NCBI RefSeq assembly: GCF_015160855.1
Contig: NZ_CP063373.1
Location: 1,612,001-1,676,000, forward strand
Origin: Streptomyces ferrugineus
GTDB lineage: Bacteria; Actinomycetota; Actinomycetes; Streptomycetales; Streptomycetaceae
Direction: 5' to 3'
DNA length: 64,000 nucleotides
This document shows positions 19,177 to 27,878 of the stretch, one piece after another. Within the stretch, counting starts at the first letter, position 1. The number at the start of each line of letters is the position of its first letter. The notes below the pieces were generated by a model, which saw only the letters and a program-made list of their open reading frames with translations, ran no database searches and was not told the DNA's origin. Both the position numbers and the translations under genes were made by a program.

Positions 19177-21099
19177 ATGGGCGTACGCAAGGATCTGAAG
19201 CGGGCCAAACAGCGCACCGACCTGCTGGCCCGCACCAGGGTCGAGGTCGTCAAGGACTCCGACGGCGTGGTCCGCGAGGCCCGCACGCCACCCCTCGCAC
19301 CGCCGCCCACCACCGGCACGACCGCCGACCTCCCCTACGTCAACGCGGCCGAGGACCCGGACGCGGTCGTGCTGCGGCGCCGACGCGACGGCACCTGGCA
19401 GCCGGTCACCGCCACCGCCTTCGCCCACGAAGTCACCGCCGTGGCCAAGGGACTGATCGCCGCCGGCCTCGAACCCGGCGGCCGCGTGGCCGTCATGTCC
19501 CGCACCCGCTACGAGTGGACCGTCCTCGACTTCGCCATCTGGGCCGCCGGCGGCCAGACCGTCCCCGTCTACGCCACCTCCTCCGCCGACCAGGTCGAGT
19601 GGATCATCCGCGACTCGGGCGCCCACCACGTCGTGACGGAGACGGGAGAGAACACGGAGACGGTCACGACGGCGACCGCGGATCACCACCAACCCCCGCG
19701 GATATGGCAGTTGGAGAACGAAGACGCCGTAGGTGCCCTCACCACCCTCGGCCGGGACGTCGCCGACGACGAGGTCACGAAGCGCCGCACCGCCCTCACC
19801 CCCGACACCATCGCGACCGTCTGCTACACCTCCGGCACCACCGGCAAACCGAAGGGCTGCGTCCTCACCCACGCCAACCTCCACGCCGAGGCCGCCAACA
19901 CGGTCGAGCTGCTGCACCCGATCTTCAAGGAGGTCACCGGCCAGACCGCCTCGACCCTCCTGTTCCTCCCCCTCGCCCACATCCTCGGCCGCACCCTCCA
20001 GATCGCCTGCCTGATGGCCCGCATAGAGATCGGCCACTGCCCGAGCATCAAGCCCGACGAACTGCGCCCGGCCCTCAAGGAGTTCCGCCCCACCTTCCTC
20101 GTCGGCGTCCCGTACCTCTTCGAGAAGATCCACGACACCGGCCGCGCGACCGCCGAGAAGATGGGCCGCGCCGCCTCCTTCGACCGCGCCGACCGCGTCG
20201 CCGTCCGCTTCGGCGAGGCGTATCTGCACAAGTTCCTGGGCACCGGCAAGGGCCCCGGCCCCGCCCTCTACGCGGCCTGGGCCCTGTACGACCTGCTGGT
20301 CTACCGCCGCGTCCGCAAGGAACTGGGCGGCCGCATGAGCTACGCCATCAGCGGCGGCTCACCTCTCGACCGCAACCTCAACCTGTTCTTCTACGCCGCC
20401 GGAATCATCGTCTACGAGGGCTACGGCCTGACCGAGACGACGGCCGCCGCGACGATCGTCCCGCCCCTGAAACCCCGCCCGGGCACGGTCGGCCAGCCGG
20501 TCCCCGGCACCGCCGTCCGCATCGCCGAGGACGGCGAGGTGCTCATCAAGGGCGGCATCGTCTTCGGCTCGTACTGGAACAACCCGGCGGCGACGGACGC
20601 GGTCCTCACCGACGACTGGTTCGCCACCGGCGACCTCGGCTCCCTCGACGAGGACGGCTACCTCACCATCACCGGCCGCAAGAAGGACATCCTCGTCACC
20701 TCCGGCGGCAAGAACGTCTCCCCGGCCGTCCTGGAGGACCGCCTGCGCAGCCGCTCACCGATCGGCCAGTGCCTAGTGGTCGGCGACAACCGCCCCTTCA
20801 TCGGCGCCGTGATCACCCTCGACCCCGACGCCGTCACCCACTGGCTGTCCGTACGCAAGCTGCCCCCCGACACCCCGATGTCCGAGGTGATCAAGGACCC
20901 CCGCATCCGCGCCGACGTCCAGAAGGCCGTCGACTACGCCAACGAGGCCGTCTCCCGCGCCGAGTCCATCCGCGCCTTCGCCCTGGTCGAGGGCGAGTTC
21001 AACGAGGACAACGGCATGCTCACCCCGTCCCTGAAGGTCAAACGGCATGCGGTGACGACGGTCTACGCGGACGAGATCGAGGCGCTGTACGGCGGCTGA
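19177..21099 (+). CDS. Long-chain fatty-acid-CoA ligase
   Basis: AMP-forming acyl-CoA synthetase (FadD15 type) of 640 residues. Signature motifs: the phosphate loop YTSGTTGKPKG, GYGLTETTAA, the hinge motif DLGSLDEDGYLTITGRKKD with the catalytic Lys region near the end. It activates fatty acids by adenylation and thioesterification to CoA at the inner face of the membrane. I chose 19177 because GGGAG lies seven bases upstream; an ATG six codons earlier has no clear ribosome site. It is monocistronic, ending before a hairpin at 21128. Confidence 0.94.
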   Translation: MGVRKDLKRAKQRTDLLARTRVEVVKDSDGVVREARTPPLAPPPTTGTTADLPYVNAAEDPDAVVLRRRRDGTWQPVTATAFAHEVTAVAKGLIAAGLEPGGRVAVMSRTRYEWTVLDFAIWAAGGQTVPVYATSSADQVEWIIRDSGAHHVVTETGENTETVTTATADHHQPPRIWQLENEDAVGALTTLGRDVADDEVTKRRTALTPDTIATVCYTSGTTGKPKGCVLTHANLHAEAANTVELLHPIFKEVTGQTASTLLFLPLAHILGRTLQIACLMARIEIGHCPSIKPDELRPALKEFRPTFLVGVPYLFEKIHDTGRATAEKMGRAASFDRADRVAVRFGEAYLHKFLGTGKGPGPALYAAWALYDLLVYRRVRKELGGRMSYAISGGSPLDRNLNLFFYAAGIIVYEGYGLTETTAAATIVPPLKPRPGTVGQPVPGTAVRIAEDGEVLIKGGIVFGSYWNNPAATDAVLTDDWFATGDLGSLDEDGYLTITGRKKDILVTSGGKNVSPAVLEDRLRSRSPIGQCLVVGDNRPFIGAVITLDPDAVTHWLSVRKLPPDTPMSEVIKDPRIRADVQKAVDYANEAVSRAESIRAFALVEGEFNEDNGMLTPSLKVKRHAVTTVYADEIEALYGG

Positions 21100-21127
21100 G
21101 GGGACGTTCGGGCGCAGCGTCGACAGC

Positions 21128-21151
21128 CTGCCCGCGTGGGTCCGCGGGCAG
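21128..21151 (+). terminator. Hairpin terminator after the acyl-CoA synthetase gene
   Basis: Perfect 9-base stem CTGCCCGCG / CGCGGGCAG with a six-base loop, 29 bases after the stop; no T-tract, as is common in Streptomyces. Confidence 0.6.
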
Positions 21152-21280
21152 TTCCCTCCTTCGGCCCGCTGATCTTCTTCCCTCCCTTCGGGACCCCTCC
21201 CCGGCCACCTGCCGGACCATGGCGGACATGTAGGGACGCAAGACGTCTCGTCCGCACGGCAGTTGGGGGAGTGAGTCGCC

Positions 21281-22921
21281 ATGAGTGGGTCCGAAGAGCC
21301 GCCGCCGGAGGAGCCCGAGGACGTCGTGCCCGTGGATCCGTGGCGGGTCGCGGCGGTCTGGCTGTTCAATCTCAGTGGGCTCGGGCTCGGGTATGCCGTG
21401 TTGCGGCGGTGGCCGCAGGCCGCGCTGTGCTGGGTCGCCACCGGGTGGCTGCTGGTGGCCGCGTTGCCCGCGGAGCCCGACGGGCTGCCGGACGGGGCGG
21501 TGTGGGCGTACGTCCTTGTGCTGGTGTCGGCCGCGGGGCACGGGGCGTGGCTGGCGCGGCGTACGCGGCTGAGCTTGCCGTGGCGGTCGACGGTCGCCGC
21601 CGGGGTCGGGCTCGTGCTGCTCGTCATGCCGGCCGGCGGGGCGATGGGGTACGAGGCGGCGCGGGAAGAGGCGTACCAGCAGATGCTGCTGGACCGGCTC
21701 GCCACGACGGACCGGCTGGTCACCACCGCCTCGCAGCGGGGCGGCTTCGCCAAGGGCAGGCGCGACTACGAACAGGCGCTGAAGGCCTATCGTGCGCTCG
21801 GCGACGAGCACCCCGGCAGCCGGGCGGCCCAGCGCATCCCCGACCGCCTCGACCGGTTCTACGACACGGTTTCCGCGCCGTACCGCGAGAAGGAGTACTG
21901 CGAGGCCCTGGCGCCGCTGCGGTATCTGTGGAAGCTCCCCGACACGATGGGCGACAAGCGGCTCGGCGCCCTCGCCGACTGGCCCGAGAAGCCCCTGGCC
22001 ACGTCGCTCTACGAGTGCGGCATCACCAACCTCGGCTCCAACGCCGTGACCGAAGCGGACGCGAACGGCGGGGCGCTGGCCGACCTGTTGCGCACGTTCC
22101 CCGACTCGGCGCAGGCCGCCAAGGTCGAACCGGCCGTCAGCGCGGAGATCGCGCAGCGGTCCAAGGCACTGAAGGGCGAGGACCCCTGCCCGGCCAGCGA
22201 GGAACTGCGGGCCATCAGCCGGACCATGGTCGACCTGCCCGCCGGCAGCCCCGGTGACGGGCTGCGCTCCGACGCCGTCGACGCGGTGGAGTCCGGCGCC
22301 TACGCCTGCGGGGTGGACGAGTTCGAGGACGCCAAGTTCGGCGCGGCGGCCAAGACGCTGGGCGACTTCGCCGACAAGTACCAGGACAACAAGAACGCCA
22401 AGCGCGCCCGGCAGATCGCCATCGCCGCGGAGATCGCCGAGGAACGGCCCGAGGCGGGCCGCAGGCTGCCGCCGGCCCGCGGCCCGGGCGGCGCCAGGAT
22501 GTCCATGGAGATCAGCAACGACGCCCCGACCGCGGTCGAGTTCCTCTACACCGGCCCGGTCACCGGCAGCGTCTACCTCCCGGCGTGCGCCGACTGCACC
22601 GAGTACTCCAGCGAGTCGAACGCCGAGAGCGCCGCCTGCTCGAACAGCGGCATCGACTACCCGACCAACTACCTCAACCTGCCCGCCGGGAAGTACCACA
22701 CCCTCATCAAGTACGCCGACGAAGACGCGGAGGACGTGACGAACAAGGCCGACGGCATGAGCATCGAGCCCGGATACACGTACACCAACTGCACCTACGT
22801 CGTGAGCCAGGGCGGCTACCCGGGCTATCCCGACCTCCCGATCGAGCCCCTGGAGCCCGTTCGGGCGCTCTCGAATGGTGCGTCCGACGCGGATGTGACT
22901 ACGTATCACCTAGTGAAGTGA
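21281..22921 (+). CDS. Membrane protein with extracytoplasmic helical-repeat domain, function unknown
   Basis: Not recognised as a named family. Protein of 546 residues: an acidic proline-rich N-terminus (to 20), three to four membrane helices (about 27-120: WRVAAVWLFNLSGLGLGYAVL, a second around CWVATGWLLVAAL, VWAYVLVLVSAAGHG, TVAAGVGLVLLVMPAGG), then a long helical part with TPR-like spacing (DYEQALKAYRALGDEHPGSR; FGAAAKTLGDFADKYQDNK) and a C-terminal domain from about 405 with several Cys (PACADCTEY, AACSNSG, TNCTYV) that would form disulfides outside the cell. The layout suggests an anchored surface protein. It ends 57 bases before a glycosidase gene and may be co-transcribed with it. Confidence 0.85.
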   Translation: MSGSEEPPPEEPEDVVPVDPWRVAAVWLFNLSGLGLGYAVLRRWPQAALCWVATGWLLVAALPAEPDGLPDGAVWAYVLVLVSAAGHGAWLARRTRLSLPWRSTVAAGVGLVLLVMPAGGAMGYEAAREEAYQQMLLDRLATTDRLVTTASQRGGFAKGRRDYEQALKAYRALGDEHPGSRAAQRIPDRLDRFYDTVSAPYREKEYCEALAPLRYLWKLPDTMGDKRLGALADWPEKPLATSLYECGITNLGSNAVTEADANGGALADLLRTFPDSAQAAKVEPAVSAEIAQRSKALKGEDPCPASEELRAISRTMVDLPAGSPGDGLRSDAVDAVESGAYACGVDEFEDAKFGAAAKTLGDFADKYQDNKNAKRARQIAIAAEIAEERPEAGRRLPPARGPGGARMSMEISNDAPTAVEFLYTGPVTGSVYLPACADCTEYSSESNAESAACSNSGIDYPTNYLNLPAGKYHTLIKYADEDAEDVTNKADGMSIEPGYTYTNCTYVVSQGGYPGYPDLPIEPLEPVRALSNGASDADVTTYHLVK

Positions 22922-22930
22922 GAGGAGCGT

Positions 22931-22970
22931 CGCCACCAAGCGCCACCAAGCGCCACCAAGCGTCACCAAG
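22931..22970 (+). repeat. Four tandem 10-base repeats upstream of the glycosidase gene
   Basis: Three exact copies of CGCCACCAAG and a fourth, CGTCACCAAG, back to back. The array ends directly before the GAGGA ribosome site of the gene at 22979. Gain or loss of a unit would change leader length by 10 bases. Confidence 0.9.
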
Positions 22971-22978
22971 GAGGATGT

Positions 22979-24166
22979 ATGGCCGCCCCGGACCGTCGCC
23001 GGCCCGCCCCCGCGGGGCCGGCGTTCCTCATCGCCTCCGTGGTGGTCGCCGCGGTCGTCGTCTTGGCGGCCCTCGTCCCCGGCACGGCCTTCGGGGCCGG
23101 CTCCGCATCCCGGACCGACCCCGGGCACGCCGCGCCCACGACGTCCCCGTCACCTCCCGGCGGCGCGCACTCCCCGCAGGGCGTGGCCGCCCACCGGCCC
23201 GCGTTCGGCGCCTATCTGCACTACGGGCCCGCCGGAGTACGGCGCATGGAGGAACTCACCCGCTGGCTGGGCGGGCAGGAGCCGCGCGTGGGGCACACCT
23301 ATCTGCCGGGGGACCGGTGGCACAACATCGAGGGCGGGCACGGCTTCCTCGACAGCTGGGCCACCTGGCGGCGCGCCAAGGACGACCGGATGCTCGTGCT
23401 GAACGTGCCGATGATGGAGCACAACGAGGCGAACGTCCCCGACGCCACCGTCCGCACCCTGCTGCGGCGCGCCGCCGACGGCGAGTTCGACGAGCACTTC
23501 GAGGTGCTCGCCGAGCGGCTGGTGGACCTGGGCGTGCCGGACACGGTCATCGTGCTCGGGTGGGAGATGAACGGCATCACCTACACCCACCGCTGCGGGC
23601 CCGACCCGGACGCCTGGAAGCGCTACTGGCGGCGCATCGTGAAAGTGATGCGCTCGGTCGACGGGCAGCGGTTCCGCTTCGACTTCGCGCCCAGCCGGGG
23701 CATGGACGCGATTCCCTGGCCGGAGTGCTACCCCGGCGACGACGTCGTCGACATCATCGGCATGGACGCCTACGACCAGCCGCGCGGCCTCAGCTTCGAC
23801 CAGCAGGTCTCCGAGCCCTACGGCCTGAGGCACCACGTGGACTTCGCCCGTATGCACGGCAAGCCGATCTCGTACCCCGAGTGGGGCCTGTTCCGCAACG
23901 GCGACAACATCACGTACATGCTGCGCATGCTCGCCTGGATGGACGAGCACAAGCCGCTGTACAACACCATCACCGACTACTGCCCGCACGGCGTGTGGCT
24001 GTGCTCCGACAACCCCCGCGCCTCCGCCCTGTACCGCGTGCTGCTGTCCACGCCCCTTCTCTCCAAGCCGCCCGACTGCACCCCGACCGACCTCCAGAAG
24101 TGGCGGGAGCAACGGATCGGCGGCAAGCTCAGCCCTTGTCCGAAGTGGGCGGAGCGCCATCGGTGA
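22979..24166 (+). CDS. Exported GH26-like glycoside hydrolase
   Basis: Secreted or anchored enzyme of 395 residues. N-terminal helix LIASVVVAAVVVLAALV (17-36) is a signal peptide or anchor, then a Thr/Pro/Ser linker, then a TIM-barrel domain from about residue 75. The acid/base candidate is Glu in VLGWEMNGI and the nucleophile candidate is Glu in ISYPEWGLF, as in GH26 mannanases and related beta-glycanases. Its 3' end overlaps the last gene of the convergent exopolysaccharide operon by 38 bases, which suggests a role in trimming or releasing that polymer. Exact linkage specificity unknown. Confidence 0.85.
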   Translation: MAAPDRRRPAPAGPAFLIASVVVAAVVVLAALVPGTAFGAGSASRTDPGHAAPTTSPSPPGGAHSPQGVAAHRPAFGAYLHYGPAGVRRMEELTRWLGGQEPRVGHTYLPGDRWHNIEGGHGFLDSWATWRRAKDDRMLVLNVPMMEHNEANVPDATVRTLLRRAADGEFDEHFEVLAERLVDLGVPDTVIVLGWEMNGITYTHRCGPDPDAWKRYWRRIVKVMRSVDGQRFRFDFAPSRGMDAIPWPECYPGDDVVDIIGMDAYDQPRGLSFDQQVSEPYGLRHHVDFARMHGKPISYPEWGLFRNGDNITYMLRMLAWMDEHKPLYNTITDYCPHGVWLCSDNPRASALYRVLLSTPLLSKPPDCTPTDLQKWREQRIGGKLSPCPKWAERHR

Positions 24167-25283
24167 GCGCGGGGCCGGCCTCCCCGCGCAGGAGTTTCTT
24201 GGCCCGGCGCCGGGCGGCGTCCTGGGCGGCGGCCGCCGCCAGCAGCGGGCGGGTGCGGCGCCGGGCCAGCAGGAAGCGCTGGTTGACGGCCGTGTCGGGG
24301 CACCAGCGGTACTTGTACGGCTCGGCGCCGCGCAGCATGCTCAACGTCCGCACCCCGCCGGACGCGAGGGAGTCGTCGGCCTCCAGGTGCCCGGTGGCCG
24401 CGTGCAGCAGCATCGCCGCGATGTCCACCTTGCGGTCCCGCAGCTCCGGATGGAAGCCGTACATGTACATGCCCGCCATGGCCCCGGACAGCAGCATGAT
24501 GTTGACCGCCACCACCCTGCCCTCGCACACGAACTCCGTCGTCACGGCCCGACCGGTGCGGGCCAGCGGCACCACCGCCCGGACCAGGTGCTCCAGGAAC
24601 CGCGGCCGCAGATGCTCCTGCGAGACCCGTCTGCCCTCCCACTGCAGCCGGTGCAGTTCCAGGAGCCGGCGCAGCGCCGCCTCGGTCTCGTCGTGACGCA
24701 CGACGCGCCACTGAAGGCCGAGCCGGCCGAGCTGGTTCACCTTGCGGCGGATCCGCCCGGCCCGCGTCACCGGCAGCCGCCCGACCAGCTCCTTCATCGG
24801 CACGGCGGGCAGGTTCAGGCACACCGAGTCCCGCATCCGCCGCCGCGGTCCGCGCCAGCAGAGATAGACCCGCTCCATCGCCCCGCCCGGCCGCACCTCA
24901 CCGAAGTCGACCAGGGCGGTGCGGGCCAGGTCGCCCATGGCGTCCGCCAGCGCCGCGGCGCCCGCCACGCCCACCGCCTCGTCGACCAGCACATCGCAGA
25001 AGTCGGTGATCTCGCCGCCGATCGGCACCAGCGCCGGCAGCGGACGGCGCACCCGCATCAGCGGTGCCGCCGCCACCAGTTCACCGCCCCGGCGCACCAG
25101 GACGAGCCGCAGCGCGCCGGGACTGCCGTACGACAGCCACCACGAGTGCAGCCAGGCATGGCTCTGGAAGGGAGTGGCGGAGGGACACGCCCGGTACAGG
25201 CGTTCCCAGTCCCCGGCCAGCGCGGCGAAGGCGCGCCCGTCGGTGCACACCTCCACCGACAGCGCGCCCCCCGGGGCGGTCAT
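24129..25283 (-). CDS. CelD/FemAB-type GNAT acetyltransferase of the exopolysaccharide operon
   Basis: Cytoplasmic acyltransferase of 384 residues with the GNAT-6 fold found in CelD-like proteins of cellulose and exopolysaccharide clusters. The fold is recognisable from AWLHSWWLSYG near residue 45, the long central helix RRLLELHRLQWEGRR, and the MYMYGFHPELRDRKVDIAAM segment. It may acetylate or aminoacylate sugar intermediates. Last gene of the eight-gene operon; start overlaps the Wzz-like gene stop as ATGA. The 3' end overlaps the convergent glycosidase. Confidence 0.85.
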   Translation of the reverse strand: MTAPGGALSVEVCTDGRAFAALAGDWERLYRACPSATPFQSHAWLHSWWLSYGSPGALRLVLVRRGGELVAAAPLMRVRRPLPALVPIGGEITDFCDVLVDEAVGVAGAAALADAMGDLARTALVDFGEVRPGGAMERVYLCWRGPRRRMRDSVCLNLPAVPMKELVGRLPVTRAGRIRRKVNQLGRLGLQWRVVRHDETEAALRRLLELHRLQWEGRRVSQEHLRPRFLEHLVRAVVPLARTGRAVTTEFVCEGRVVAVNIMLLSGAMAGMYMYGFHPELRDRKVDIAAMLLHAATGHLEADDSLASGGVRTLSMLRGAEPYKYRWCPDTAVNQRFLLARRRTRPLLAAAAAQDAARRRAKKLLRGEAGPALTDGAPPTSDKG

Positions 25284-25951
25284 CCAAGCGTCCCGTGGGC
25301 GTCGGCGGCGCCCGCCGGACCGGGCACCGACGCACGGCTCGTGTCGTCGTCCCGCCCGGTCCGCCGCGGCCGGGCCAGCAGGGTGAGACCGCCCAGCAGA
25401 CCGCCGGCGCTCAGACCCACCAGCGAGGTCAGCGCCGGGGACGCCGACGACGGCTCGGTGGGCTTCAGGGCCCGGGACAGGCGCTCCAGCTTGATGCCGG
25501 TGTCCTCCTTGGTCTCGTCCGCGTGCGTGAGCAGCGCGCGGGACACGGCGTTGGCGATGTCGACGGCCTCGGCCGGGCTCGTCGAGGTCGCCGAGACCGC
25601 GACCATCGGCGCGTCCGGCGAGGTGGCGACCGTCACGCTGTCGCGCAGCGTCGACACCGGCACCCCCGCCGACATCTGCGCGTCCCCGAGCACCGCGAGC
25701 TGCGTGGCCATCCGGCCGTACGCCTGCGCGAAGCCGAGCGCGTCGGTGCCGCCGGCGCCGGTCTGGCCGTTGGGCACGGCGACGACGGAACTCGTCGCCG
25801 TGTACTCCGGCGGCCGCAACTGGCCGTAGGCGCCGCCGGCCACGGCACCGATCAGCGCGCCGGCCGGCAGCCACCACCACGAGGGCAGCCACCTCGACGA
25901 GGTGCGCCCCCGGTCGGACGGCCGGTCCTGCTCAACGGGGTTGTCTGTCAT
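25280..25951 (-). CDS. Wzz-like polysaccharide chain-length/co-polymerase protein
   Basis: Membrane protein of 223 residues with two helices: one near 25-42 (WWLPAGALIGAVAGGAYG) and one near 170-190 (LTSLVGLSAGGLLGGLTLLA), with an extracytoplasmic domain between (ATSSVVAVPNG...; TSPAEAVDIANAVSRALL). This is the short Wzz/YveK form that lacks a tyrosine kinase, which sets polymer length or assists export. Overlaps both neighbours by four bases in the operon. Confidence 0.85.
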   Translation of the reverse strand: MTDNPVEQDRPSDRGRTSSRWLPSWWWLPAGALIGAVAGGAYGQLRPPEYTATSSVVAVPNGQTGAGGTDALGFAQAYGRMATQLAVLGDAQMSAGVPVSTLRDSVTVATSPDAPMVAVSATSTSPAEAVDIANAVSRALLTHADETKEDTGIKLERLSRALKPTEPSSASPALTSLVGLSAGGLLGGLTLLARPRRTGRDDDTSRASVPGPAGAADAHGTLG

Positions 25952-27090
25952 GGGGAACTCACTTCCGGGTTCGAGCCGGCCAGCGTGGCCGTGTACAGAT
26001 CCATCAGCTGCCGGGCGGTGTGCGCGATGTCGTAGCGGTGCACGACGTCCGGGACGGTGCGCTCGCCCGGTCCCGCCGCCCGCAGCCGCAGCACTTCCCG
26101 CGCGTACGCCCCGGCGCCGCCCGTGACGCGCCGGGCACCGGGCGCGGCGTCCGCCGCCAGGTCCTCCACGGCGGGGCAGCTCGCGTACAGCACCGGCAGC
26201 CCGGCCGCGAGCGCCTCCACCACGGCCAGCCCGAAGGACTCCTCCGGCGACGGCGAGGCGAGCACGTCCATCGCGGACAGCAGGGCGACCAGGTCGGGCG
26301 CGTCGTCGCGGGAGTCGGGCAGATACGGCCGCTCGCCGGTCAGCACCACCCGGTCCGCGACCCCGAGATCCCGGGCGGTGCGCCGCAGCACCTCCGCCTC
26401 GGGCCCGCCGCCGACCAGCAGCAGCCACACGTCCAGGGGCAGCAGGGCCAGTGCCTGCACCAGCAGGTCGAAGCGCTTGCCCGGCGCGAGGCGCCCGACG
26501 CCGCCGACGATGTACGCCTCCTCGGGCAGCCCGTGGAACGCCCGGGCCTCCTTGCGGCGCGCCGCGTCGTAGCGGAACCGGGGCGCCTCGATGCCGTTCG
26601 GGATGACGCGGATGCGCTGCCCGGGCACACCCCAGTGCCGCAGCCGTTCGGCGACCGTCGGTGAGACGGCCACCGTGGTGCGGCCGAGGCGCTCGCCGGC
26701 CAGGTACAGCCCGCGCACCCCGGCGCTGTGCGGCCGGCCCTCCAGCCGGGTGGCGCCGATCGAGTGCTCGGTGGCCACGACGGCCTCGACTCCCGCGATC
26801 CGCGCGGCGATCCGGCCGTAGAGGCAGGCCCGGTACAGATGGGTGTGCACCAGGTCGTAGCCGCCGGCGCGGATCAGCCGGGTGAGGCGGGGGAGTACGC
26901 CGACGTCGCGGTTGCCGGTCATCCCGAGGTGGGTGACCTCGACACCGTCGGCGGTCAGTCCCTCGGCGACCGGGCCGGGATTGGTCAGCGTCACCACGTC
27001 GCACTGCGCGGGCAGGTGACGCAGCAACAGGCGCAGCTGCTGTTCGGCGCCGCCCACGCCGAGTCCGGTGATGACGTGCAGGGCTTTCAC
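25948..27090 (-). CDS. Glycosyltransferase family 4 (exopolysaccharide assembly)
   Basis: GT-B fold retaining glycosyltransferase of 380 residues. N-terminal acceptor domain begins LHVITGLGVGGAEQQLR; the donor domain has GVGRLAPGKRFDLLVQAL and the E-x7-E motif in SPSPEESFGLAVVEALAAG. It adds a sugar to the lipid-linked repeat unit on the cytoplasmic face. GTG start overlaps the stop of the deacetylase gene. Donor and acceptor unknown. Confidence 0.92.
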   Translation of the reverse strand: MKALHVITGLGVGGAEQQLRLLLRHLPAQCDVVTLTNPGPVAEGLTADGVEVTHLGMTGNRDVGVLPRLTRLIRAGGYDLVHTHLYRACLYGRIAARIAGVEAVVATEHSIGATRLEGRPHSAGVRGLYLAGERLGRTTVAVSPTVAERLRHWGVPGQRIRVIPNGIEAPRFRYDAARRKEARAFHGLPEEAYIVGGVGRLAPGKRFDLLVQALALLPLDVWLLLVGGGPEAEVLRRTARDLGVADRVVLTGERPYLPDSRDDAPDLVALLSAMDVLASPSPEESFGLAVVEALAAGLPVLYASCPAVEDLAADAAPGARRVTGGAGAYAREVLRLRAAGPGERTVPDVVHRYDIAHTARQLMDLYTATLAGSNPEVSSP

Positions 27091-27878
27091 ACGGCCTCCA
27101 GGGCGCGGCCGCGGACCCGGGCCAGGCGTCGCTTCAGCTCGAGCCGCAGCGCGTGGTCCGCCTGCCCGAGGTGGATACGGGGCAGCGCGAAGTCGCCGGA
27201 GCCGGCCGGGCCGGGGGTGATCGCGCAGGCGTAGCGGTAACCGGCGTGGCGTACGGCGTCCACGGCGCGCTCGTCGAGGAGGCCGTACGGGTAGCAGAAG
27301 CCCTCGACGGCGCCGCCGGTGACGCCGGCCAGCAGGCGCCGGCTCTCGGTGACCTCGCTGTGCAGGACCCGGTCGTCGGCCTCGGTCAGGTCGACGTGGG
27401 TCAGGCCGTGCGAGGCGATCTCCATGCCGGCGGCCTCGGCACCGCGGATGCCGTCCGCGTCGAGCAGCGGTTTGCGTGGGCCCGACGACTCCCAGGCGTT
27501 CTCGCCGCCGAGCCGGCCCGGCAGCACGAACACGGTCGCCGTGCAGCGCCAGCGGTGCAGCACGGGCAGGGCGGTGGTGACGAAGTCGGTGTACCCGTCG
27601 TCGAAGGTCAGCCCCACCAGGCCGGCCTCCTGGCCGCGGGCGCGCGCCGCGAGCAGCTCCCGGACGCTGACGCCGCGCAGCCCGCGGTGGGCCAGCCAGG
27701 CGAGCTGCCGCTCCAGTCGGCCGGGGGTGACGGTGATGTCGTGCGGGTCGTCGAGGCAGTTGGAGACGGAGTGGTACATGGCCACCCAGGCGGCGGGCCG
27801 CCGCCTCGGGCGTCCGCCGGTGAGGGATCGGGGATCGGGTTCGGCCGCGCGCGGCGCGGCGGAGATGTCAGCGACCAT
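27087..27878 (-). CDS. Polysaccharide deacetylase (NodB homology, CE4)
   Basis: Metal-dependent N- or O-deacetylase of 263 residues. NodB motif 1 is TFDDGYTDF (catalytic Asp and metal Asp), motif 2 is SHGLTHVDL (metal His pair), motif 3 is CYPYG. No signal peptide: the N-terminus is charged, so it may act inside the cell on precursors or be incorrectly started. Its start lies 10 bases inside the flippase gene end. Together with the acetyltransferase at the operon end it implies an acetylated amino-sugar or acetyl ester in the polymer. Confidence 0.9.
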   Translation of the reverse strand: MVADISAAPRAAEPDPRSLTGGRPRRRPAAWVAMYHSVSNCLDDPHDITVTPGRLERQLAWLAHRGLRGVSVRELLAARARGQEAGLVGLTFDDGYTDFVTTALPVLHRWRCTATVFVLPGRLGGENAWESSGPRKPLLDADGIRGAEAAGMEIASHGLTHVDLTEADDRVLHSEVTESRRLLAGVTGGAVEGFCYPYGLLDERAVDAVRHAGYRYACAITPGPAGSGDFALPRIHLGQADHALRLELKRRLARVRGRALEAV

